DNA from: Halocaridina rubra
Taxonomy: Eukaryota; Arthropoda; Malacostraca; Decapoda; Atyidae
Direction: 5' to 3'
Assembly: GCA_037179515.1 (NCBI GenBank)
Contig: JAXCGZ010022643.1
Coordinates: 381,001-445,000, forward strand
Length of the DNA stretch: 64,000 bases
A model generated the notes under the pieces. The model was not told the DNA's origin. It was given only the letters and a program-made list of their open reading frames with translations, and made no database searches. Positions 1-64,000 of this stretch are shown here, piece by piece. Position numbers and translations under genes: made by a program. How positions within the stretch are numbered: the stretch's first letter is position 1; each line of letters starts with the position of its first letter.

Positions 1-190
1 GATATACAGGGTAGGAGAGGGAGGGGGAGACCAAAGCATAGGTGGATGGATTGCATCAATGACGACCTGAGGTCTAAAGGTTTGTTGGGGGATGACGTAT
101 GGGGCACGAACATATGGAGAACACTGGCCAAAAACATCGACCCCACATAAAGTGGGAAAAGATGTAGACGAAGAAGAAGAAGGATAAAAA
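1..190 (+). mobile_element. 3' end of a non-LTR retrotransposon ORF
   Basis: Reads GRPKHRWMDCINDDLRSKGL and IWRTLAKNIDPT then a stop and an AAG-rich tail. The R-G-R-P-x-x-R-W-x-D motif followed by a DPT-stop end is typical of the C-terminus of LINE reverse transcriptase ORFs in arthropods. Cut off by the window edge. Confidence 0.7.
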
Positions 191-407
191 ATTTACAAAA
201 CTGTGTTGCAGTAAGTTCAAAGTTTCCATGCAGTGATGAGTGCACCTAGTATGGCGTCTGGTTGCTAACAAGGTGTGGGAAGCACTGTACTTGTAAATCA
301 CCACGTCTTCCCAATCTGTTTTCAGATCGCATCCAGTAGACATTAAAACTCTACTTTGTGTACCAGATATTTTGTTGTGAAATATCTTTCTCATCGTGGA
401 GTAATCA

Positions 408-720
408 TGAGTGGCGAAAAACATAAGGCTTTTGATGTTAGTGGTGCTTTAAAAAAAGGCAAGCCATTTCAACGGAAATGAAATTGGCGATTATAAATAG
501 CTTTAACAATGGTGAAAAAATGGTGAATGTAGCCTGAGCTTATAATGAGAATTGTTCCACTTTGGGCATGATTTACAAAGAGAAAGTATTACAGAACATA
601 CAGAATATGTGAAAGGTGCAGTGCCTATGCAGTCTACTATTTTTTAATAGGAGGAGGGGAAGGCTTATTGAAGAAACAGAAAACTTTCAACGATTTGGAT
701 GGAACACTAGTGGTAATGTC
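408..720 (+). pseudogene. Decayed Tigger/pogo transposase N-terminus
   Basis: With frameshifts and stops, the + strand reads MSGEKHKAFDVSGALKKGK, EMKLAIINSFNNGEKMVNVA, AYNENCSTLGMIYKEK and RRRGRLIEETENF. This is the psq/CENP-B-type helix-turn-helix start of Tigger/jerky transposases. The DDE domain is not seen here. Confidence 0.65.
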
Positions 721-778
721 GGGAATCATTGTCTCTCATGGTGATTTCAGGAAATGGCTTTGTCCTTTTTCTATTATT

Positions 779-925
779 ACAGTACAACAACTCATTCCAT
801 TGCATTCTGATCCCTATGTTGCCTCCTCTTCCTATTCCTCCCCCTCTGCTCTCGAGCAAAGTGGAATGTTGAAACCGCTAAACTATACCTCGTTGCATAT
901 GTTACCTAAAACCTTCGCTACTGTG
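779..925 (+). repeat. Dispersed repeat, copy 1
   Basis: Starts ACAGTACAACAACTCATTCC, contains a C/T-rich stretch and CTCTGCTCTCGAGC. A similar block in the same orientation is at 5465-5612. Both lie beside Tigger-like fragments, so this may be an internal part of one element. Confidence 0.6.
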
Positions 926-960
926 ACAGAGTGTTCTGCTCAAAGTCACCAGAGGCTGTA

Positions 961-2036
961 GTCTTTTCTTACTAAAAATCTCACTCATTGCATTTTGCAG
1001 ATTATGATTATTTGCAATTTATATCTTGTTTAAAATTCTGGTACGTGTAGAAAGCATGATCACAATATCAAAATTTCCCTTCTATTTCTCGGTTTTCTGT
1101 TCTTTCTATTTCCTCATGAATGAGGCCATAATCCTAGCGAGTCTGTTAGATACGTTGTTTAGGCAATTTCCTTAGTATAAAATTGCTTTTGCTGATAAAT
1201 TTTTTTATATTATAATATTTGCTCTTGCTGATATTTTGTTATAAATTTGACCCTGCTGATATGTCATTAGCCTGTCTAGACACATTTCAGTAGCTTCTTT
1301 ACTATTTGAATATTTAAAATTCTTTCTCCTGCAACGCAAAGAATGTTCTAGAGATTATTCAATAGTAATCTATTTTACCTATAAATATTTCTCGTTTATT
1401 TTGTTTTCTTCCGCTTGTTGCACCTAAAACTACTCTCTCCCTTGCATCTCTGCCATAATTGTCTGCGAGGGACCACCATTATAATAAAAAAAACCATTAG
1501 GGGTCCTATTACTGCTCTGAATATACACCCTACAGGCTGGCCAAAGGATGATGACACCAAGAGGGACGCTTGATCACTTTCAATTGGCGGCCAAACATCC
1601 CAGAGGCAAGATCTCGCCTCAGAAGTCACGCTTACATCAAACTTTTTTTTACGTGGCATCTTCACAGTAATTCATCTGGCAAAAACAAGGTGAGAGATAG
1701 CGTATGGTAAAGCTCATTGGTCAAGCAAATAGGAAATTTGAGAAACTGATTAAATTTGTTACTGGTCAAATCCGTTACTAGTCAAATCCTACGAAATTTT
1801 TCTCAGTTCTATTCCCATACAAATGCACTTTTGTAGATTGCCTAACTGGAATCTCATTTGTCAAATTAAATTCCTTGACCTGGAAGTTACCACCAATATA
1901 CATTAATAAGAAATTTCTTTCATTGCAGGTGCCAAAGTAAAATTCTCACCCTCAGAAGATTGCTCATTACCACGTAAAAATCTATCCCTTCTCCTAACGA
2001 ATTCTATTTTCATTTCACCCCTTTCTATCATCGTAA
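961..2036. other. Intron DNA, nothing recognised
   Basis: AT-rich sequence without a recognisable gene or element. A minus-strand ORF at 1396-1665 (89 codons) resembles nothing I know and lacks a RyR continuation. Confidence 0.5.
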
Positions 2037-2620
2037 ATAAAGTGTTTTACGTTAATACTCGTAAATAAAGTGTTTTTTGCTGTAAATTGCAAATAATTAA
2101 TAATCTAACTAATTTAACTAAAGAGTTTTTTGCCATAAACTGCAAATGATTAATGAGTAATTATGCCCTGTTGGCATTGCAAATGTTTCTTGTTAACCAC
2201 AATTTAATGACTACATACTGCATTTATCTTGCTGATTCTTCATTTATTGGGGAGAAAGTGTTTTGAGTTAAAAGTTGCAAATACTTCAAAAGGTGGTTTC
2301 GCCCCTTTGGCACTACAAATATTTCTTGCTAACCTAAAATTGAATAAATACATATCTATATCGTAGATTCTTCATTTATCATAAATAAAGTTTTATCATA
2401 AAAATCACAAATACCTGTAATAAGTAATTTTGCCCTACTGGCATTGCAAACGTTTACTGATACCCACAATTTTAGGAACACATACTGTAATTGACACGCT
2501 GATTCTTCATTTATTGTGAATAAATTGTTTTATGCTAATGCCGGCATACAATTAATGATTTTGTATGCTCTTACGGTAGTGTAAATATTTCTGGTTATCT
2601 GTGATTAACCAATATATTTT
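2037..2620. repeat. Degenerate tandem repeat, ~133-bp unit, about 4 copies
   Basis: The motif GGCATTGCAAA followed by a TTTCTTG-like stretch and TTCATTTATTG recurs at about 2172, 2309, 2440 and 2573 (spacing 131-137 bp), each with an AATAAAGTGTTTT-like segment. Copies are diverged. Confidence 0.7.
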
Positions 2621-2739
2621 CATCGAGTAGAATAATATTGGAAACTCATTATATGTGTGCTCGTGCCTTCAGTTTTCCCATTATTAATGGTGTGTCATTT
2701 CTAATTCTGCAATTGCAGTGTCCTCTATTCTACTCTGCC

Positions 2740-2850
2740 TGTGTGACAGAGGTGATCGTCGAGTTGAGGCCAAAGTCTTGGTATCCGTCTGTGGTGCCGG
2801 GAATTGAATTCATGCTCACCACCTCCGGGACTCGAGGCAGCATTCCATAA
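2740..2850 (-). mobile_element. Possible tRNA-derived SINE fragment
   Basis: The minus strand carries TGCCTCGAGTCCCGGAGGTG and a box-B-like AATTCAATTCCCGGCACC. The spacing resembles the anticodon-to-T-arm part of a tRNA head. No clear target duplication; weaker than the SINE copies described elsewhere. Confidence 0.35.
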
Positions 2851-2956
2851 ATTTGAAATTTGTTCCTGTTTTCCAAAATCTAATTTTCTTTTTAATGTGT
2901 GATTGCATTTCCAATATTAAAAGAAAGTAGAATTCTGAGCTTCATTTTACCGAGTA

Positions 2957-4500
2957 CACTGTTCCTTCGATTATCATAAAGGTTTGGTTCCAGGACCCGG
3001 CGCGAGACAGGAAAATCGCGGAGTAGGAACACCCTATATGTACATAGATATTTTAATTTATTTTTACGTTTGCACTGTATAAACTGTATAAACCCTCCCT
3101 GTACTGTTAACAAACCACCCTTTACTTCATAAATAACAGCATGCAAGCATAAATTTATATGACATACTCATGTACATAGGTATTTTACAATTATTTTTAC
3201 GTTTACTGTATAAACCCTCCCTGCACTGTTAAAAAACCACCCTTTACTTTATAAATAACAGCATGCAAAGTAAATTTATATGTACGTGATAGGTAAACTT
3301 ACCGTGAATGAGGTGGTAATGGTTTGTAGACTCTATAGGAAATTATTCCGCAGCCAATAACAGCTTTATGGCTGTTATTCATTGAGGCCAAAATAGCGGC
3401 CGACATCCGTAAACCTTTTTCCTTCTTTCAGCATATGTAAGAGTTTCACCTTATCTGTTATGGTTAACATCTTCCTTTGCCGCTTTGGCTCACTACCAGA
3501 AGCCTTAGAAGATGAAGGATGCTTGGGAGGCATTGCAGAGGTTGAAAAAAGTGAAGAAAATAAGTCACAAGCACAACGTATTAATAAGCACAACGTGAAC
3601 GTCGCACACGTGAGTTAGACTGAACGAGTGAGGCGAGACAATGGAAGATGGTGCAAGCCTTTGTTCGAAACGCTGATAGTGGTATCGTATTTTACATGGT
3701 GCAATACTGTTAGTATTTATGTTTTTTACTATTTTTTACTGTTTTATTATTCTTAGGCTAAGAAATATGTTTTTTTATCAATAAAATCATGAAACTACTG
3801 GAAATTCTAATATATATGCTAGCTCACGTAGATGCGACCCCAATACATTGTACGCTATCGGACACTATTTCACATAATGCAATACTGGGAGTTGTATATC
3901 TAAATTTATGTTTTTTACTATTTTTTACAGTTTTATTACTCTTAGGCTCGGAAATACTTGTTTTATCAATAAAATAATGAAAATTTCAATATGTACTATC
4001 TCACGTAGGTTCGACCCTTTTCGTTTTCTGAAATGCTGATACCGGTATCGTATTTTACATGGTGAAATACTGTTAGTATTTATGCTTTTACTATTTTTTA
4101 CTGTTTTATTATTCTTAGGCTAAGAAATACGTTTTTTTATCAATAAAATCCTAAAACTACTGGAAATTTTAATATATATGCTAGCTCATGTAGGTGTGAC
4201 CCCAATACATTGTACGCTATCGGACACTATTTCACATGATGCAATACTGTGAGTTATATATCTAAATTTATGGTTTTTACTATTTTTTACTGTTTTATTA
4301 TTCGTAGGCTGGGAAATAAATTATTTTTATCAATTCAATAATGAAATTTGTTTTTTTCAATAAAAAAATGAAAATACTGAAAATTTTTATTTTTTTAATA
4401 TTTTAATATTTTTACATATACCCCATAAAAAAAATTCCCAAAAAAATCGTGGTACAGTGAATTCGCGAGGCAAGAAACGCAATAGAGTGAAGGATCACTG
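2957..4500 (-). mobile_element. Tigger-type element, internally deleted, with TA target duplication (copy A)
   Basis: About 1.54 kb between TA dinucleotides at 2955-2956 and 4501-4502. The 5' end on the minus strand is CAGTGATCCTTCACTCTATT; the other end carries the TTCCAGGACC and AAAATCGCGGAGTA Tigger-end motifs. It encodes only a transposase start at 3375-3542 (MPPKHPSSSKASGSEPKRQR then MLTITDKVKLLHMLKEGKRF), cut off after FGLNE. Internally it has a ~125-bp direct duplication (3040-3290) and a ~363-bp tandem duplication (3680-4300). Non-autonomous. Confidence 0.75.
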
Positions 4501-4502
4501 TA

Positions 4503-5464
4503 GTGGTAGTAAGGGTGGGGTGTGCAAGTACAGTTATATCTGTTCTGTCTGTATGTGAGCTCTTAACAGAGTTCAGTACCCTGAGTCCCCTTAATAAAAC
4601 AGAAACTTAACAACAACCTCCCCATTAATAAAATTGGTGCCCAAACAGGGACCCAAACAGACAGACTGATTTTAATAAAAAAAAAATTTATTTTGCTTTT
4701 TAACATTGCACATGAAACCCAATTACCATTAGCTCGGATTATTGAAATAAACAAATCTTGGGCTGCATACCAACATTTTATCGCTTGAGACACTGCGAAT
4801 CAGAATTATTTTTTTAATCTCCATAATTAATTACAGTAACTTATATTGTCTTAGTTTACTATGTGGCAAACAAAATTTCAAGAAATCTGCAGAAGATTAT
4901 GTGGTAACAGAATTAAGAAATTTAGCATTACAAAAACAAGTGTTTATTTAAGATTTCATCTATTTGTGTAATAAGATTGAGCTTTAAAACATTAGTGTTT
5001 TATATATCCATTAAAGGGTGATATTTGTTTGGAATTGTATATATTTCTTTGGGATTTAGGAATCGGGAGTAAGAATATTAAGTACATTATTTATAACTGA
5101 GTTTCTATAGTTAAGAATTGACTGGTCATAGACTGGAAAGAAAAACTTTGGCATCGTTTGTTGAGCCTACATTAAGCCATACATGTGTCTGAGTTGTTAA
5201 TAAAAAATAAATCTCATCATTAATAGACGCATATGCAATTTAGCTGCCTTGTAAGCCGTTAGCTAATCTTTGGTGTATTTCGTATAGGATCTGTGCCCTT
5301 TTATCAACAACCTCCCCACAGCTACCAGTTTACTGTAAAAGGTTGGAACTGCATAGTAGTTTACTGTATGTACTACTACGATTTCTATTATTACTGTATG
5401 TATAACAATTTATTAATATAATTTATGTTTTATGGTATATTAAAAAAAATATATGTGCTGCTAC
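4503..5464. other. Intron DNA, nothing recognised
   Basis: AT-rich; no exon, element end or structured repeat that I can identify. Confidence 0.45.
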
Positions 5465-5612
5465 AGTACAACAACCCATCCCGTTGCCTACTGGTCCTTA
5501 CGCTGTCTCTTCTTCCTCTCCCCCCCCCCCTCTGCTCTTGAGCGAGGGGGAATGTAGAAAATCCTAAACTTCATATCGTCGCATATGCCACCTCAAACAA
5601 TCGCTACCAATT
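5465..5612 (+). repeat. Dispersed repeat, copy 2
   Basis: Similar to 779-925: ACAGTACAACAACCCATCCC, a run of about ten C, then CTCTGCTCTTGAGCGAGG. Diverged by substitutions and small indels. Confidence 0.6.
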
Positions 5613-5687
5613 TTAGACGTTGGCACTGTACAGTAGCTTACTGCATGTACTTTTACAATATCCTATTATTACTATACTTATTACAAT

Positions 5688-7030
5688 ACAAGGGGTCCTC
5701 GTTTAATGTCAGGGTTCCGTTCCTGACAGCTGACTTAAATCGGAACACACCTAAATTCGAGCCTAGGTCCCTCAACCTAAGCTAAAATAAATCATTTAAA
5801 ACACTGGAAAAAATATAAAAAAATAATAAAACTAATCTTAATAGTACTGCTTACCTTCAGAAAGCATCAATAGTAAATTTACACTACAGTACAGTGCATT
5901 ATAGTTTACCTTTACTCGTGTGATTTTCTTGCACACTGGAAGGGGAATTGCAAGGGAGGGATAAACTGGCTTATATCAGCACAGTTTGCCACTTCAATTT
6001 CAATTTCCATGCTGATGGCTCTTCTTTTCTTAGTGGCACTGCCATCAGAACTATCACTAACACGCTTGGGAGACATAGTAATGTCAGTAAGAAGCAAATA
6101 CAACAAGAGAACAGACGAAATCCCTAGGCACAATATAGAGAGCAGGCATAAACTAAACGGTGGTTCTTCTTTCTCTTCTAATGCCGCATGACACCATATT
6201 CTTACACTACACTCTACAAACTATTTCTAATAAAATTGTACTTATACCTATATACATATTTTTTTTAAATTCAATATAATCCTTCAATATAGCCAAATAT
6301 ATATATAAAAAAATAAATAAATAAAGCCATTAATTTGATATATATGAATACATCTGTGTTTGCTAAATATGAATACAGCTGAGTTTGCTAACTTTGTATT
6401 CGTGGGTATTTCAAATAAAATCGTATTTACAGCTATGTGTTTGTTTGTTTTTTTTTATTTTCAATATAATCCTTCAATATAACTGTATTTGAGTGCATTT
6501 CGAATAAAATTGTATTTACGGCTATTATGTTTTTTTTTATTCAATATAATCCTTCAATATAACCAAATATATATAAAAAATAAATAAATAAAGTCGTTAA
6601 CTTGATAAATATGAATGCAGCTGTGTTTGCAAAATATGAATACAGCTGAGTTTGGTAAATTTTATTCGTGCGTATTTTAAATAAAATCGTATTTACAGCT
6701 ACGTGATTGTTTTTTTTAAATTCAATATAATCCTTTAGAATAACCAAATATATAAATAAATAAATAAATAAAGCCATTAACTTGATAAATATGAATACAG
6801 CTGAGTTTGGTAAGTTTGTATTCGTGCGTATTTTATATAAAATCGTATTTACAGCTATGTGTTTGTTTTTTAAATTCAAAATATAATCTTTCAGTATAAC
6901 CATATAAATAAATAAATAAATAAATAAAGCTATTAACTTCATAAATATGAATACAGCAGTGCTGCTAGCTGTGTATTCCTTTGCTGTGCTCACAAACTGT
7001 TTTGGTGCGCAGTTTAAATTTACCACACCA
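5688..7030 (-). mobile_element. Second Tigger/pogo-type element, decayed (bounds approximate)
   Basis: A Tigger-like end (GGGGTCCTCGTTTAATGTCA) is at 5692. Minus-strand 5912-6076 encodes a transposase start, MSPKRVSDSSDGSATKKRRA then ISMEIEIEV. This differs from the copy at 2957-4500, so at least two families are present. No DDE domain survives. The upstream part is replaced by tandem repeats (6230-7020). Confidence 0.55.
6230..7020. repeat. Tandem repeat, units of ~150-180 bp, about 5 copies
   Basis: Each unit has an (ATAA)n run, an AAGCCATTAACTTGATAAAT-like stretch, ATGAATACAGCTGAGTTTG and TTCAATATAATCCTTCAATA. Unit length varies. The 161-codon ORF across it (minus, 6541-7026) is just repeat translation. 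Confidence 0.75.
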
Positions 7031-7277
7031 GCCAGGACCTACTACAGTATATAAATATAATTCATGTTTTATTGTTTACTAACCAAAAATATATGTGTTA
7101 TTACCGAGAAACTTTCTTTCTTACATCACTGCAAACTTTTGCTACCTGCTTAGGTGACTGATACTGTACTGTATTATTACAATTTCTCATTATTACTGTA
7201 GATATCACAATTTATTAATATGATTTATGTTTTATAGATTATTAAATAAACTAGCAATTTTACAGTAAGTACAAAAG

Positions 7278-7436
<159 letters not shown>

Positions 7437-7489
7437 TAGTAAAACTATTTAGTACATATTATTTGCTTTATTACAAAAAATGTAACTCT

Positions 7490-7795
7490 GCAACACCTTA
7501 CCATCTCTCTAACACTGCACAAGTATACTATTTTCAAATGGAACAACCCATGTATTAATGTATGAATTCCTTTACTTTGTAACATTATTCTAACTGTATT
7601 AAATTTCTTTAATACCCCTGTACTTTATTTGTTAATTATAGTTATGTTTAGCCTAAGATACTATACAATACTGCATTTGTATGTACTGTACAATACTTTT
7701 TATGGCTAAACACAACATAAGAACAATTCTACTAATGAATGGCCTTCTGGAACCTAACTCATTCGTAAATTGGGGAGGGTCTGTATTTACACATT
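7490..7795. repeat. Copy of the ~310-bp repeat seen at 42.4-43.2 kb
   Basis: Shares GTATGTACTGTACAATAC, CTAAACACAAC, GGAACCTAACTC and CGTAAATTGGGGAGG with 42409-42724 and 42885-43189. The terminal CGTAA-TTGGGGA motif looks like the end of a TA-inserting pogo-type element. No (TA)n expansion here. Confidence 0.65.
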
Positions 7796-7970
7796 TCATC
7801 TTATTAAGCAAGTTCTTCACACTTAAGAAAAGCTTGTTTATTGAAAGACACAATGGCATTACAGTAACACGGCTGTACATGAGTGTAAACATGCAATTTT
7901 AACTCTCAATAATCTGCATTACAATGTATAAAAGAAAAAACACAAGTAAAAATAAAGTAACATATCGTAC

Positions 7971-63681
<55,711 letters not shown>

Positions 63682-64000
63682 CTGTGTCGCACACGTATCA
63701 GTAATTTTAATCCTTGCAATTCTGTTATACTTAACTTTTTCACACAAAACTGGAACCTATTTATAATGCTAAACTACAAGCTATTATCTACAAACAACAA
63801 TATTCTTAGGCACTGAACATATATGCTCCAACTAATGGAAGCATAGATATACAACTTTCTTTATTAGCTTGCAGTTTAATATAAAGAAGTTACATATGTA
63901 TATATGGGTAGGACCTGTTCATTACAGGTTCGAGATGTCGGGTATAATGAAGGAGCTGTCAAAGAGATTACAAAAACAGTTAGGGATTTTTAAAAAACTC
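63682..64000. other. Intron upstream of E1, nothing recognised
   Basis: AT-rich sequence to the window edge; no further RyR exon seen. Confidence 0.55.

Noticed and set aside
1396..1665. RyR exon beyond E31
   Set aside because: Residues do not match any RyR segment and the expected repeat-4 continuation is absent.
2037..2620. CRISPR-like array
   Set aside because: Units are ~133 bp, diverged and without a short fixed repeat and spacer pattern; the DNA is eukaryotic.
6541..7026. 161-codon minus-strand ORF with hydrophobic repeats
   Set aside because: It reads through ~160-bp tandem repeats; the apparent membrane segments come from repeat units.

Overview
The window looks like AT-rich, repeat-dense arthropod nuclear DNA, most likely from a decapod crustacean (possibly a penaeid-type shrimp). 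I infer this from insect-like ryanodine receptor (RyR) exons, very long perfect dinucleotide microsatellites ((AT)n, (AG)n), and a mix of pogo/Tigger, hAT and non-LTR elements. Species cannot be settled from sequence alone.

One host gene fills nearly the whole window on the minus strand: the central third of a RyR, the giant ER/SR calcium-release channel. I traced 31 consecutive coding exons from 63681 down to 7971. They total 5407 nt, about 1802 codons. Every exon has AG/GT boundaries, and all 30 junctions keep the reading frame. Read 5' to 3', they encode the rest of the second SPRY domain, a variable linker with a possible cassette exon, the third SPRY region, the long helical region with the second RIH-type segment, and the third RyR repeat plus the start of the fourth. 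Both ends of the gene lie outside the window. The intron after the last visible exon runs past position 1.

The introns hold nearly everything else. From 1 to 7970 there are LINE ends, decayed Tigger elements and tandem repeats. The 13.9-21.8 kb intron has a Tigger copy between (TA)n tracts, a fold-back of Tigger ends, a 338-bp direct repeat split by a hAT element with an exact 8-bp target duplication, a MITE-like element and a SINE. The 22.0-30.5 kb intron has a tRNA-like hairpin and a decayed reverse transcriptase. The 31.3-38.8 kb intron has a SINE with a 12-bp target duplication, a LINE end and a Tigger pseudogene. The 42.3-45.6 kb intron has alternating (TA)n and ~310-bp units and a LINE interrupted by a SINE with a 10-bp target duplication. 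The 54.2-58.6 kb intron has a 168-bp palindrome and an unassigned candidate exon.

The leads most worth testing are: an 81-nt phase-0 candidate exon at 11624-11704 that resembles a piece of exon 23 with mostly silent changes; a GC-richer ATG-to-donor ORF at 56455-56618 whose donor phase fits exon 8; and microsatellites sitting directly in splice-acceptor regions.
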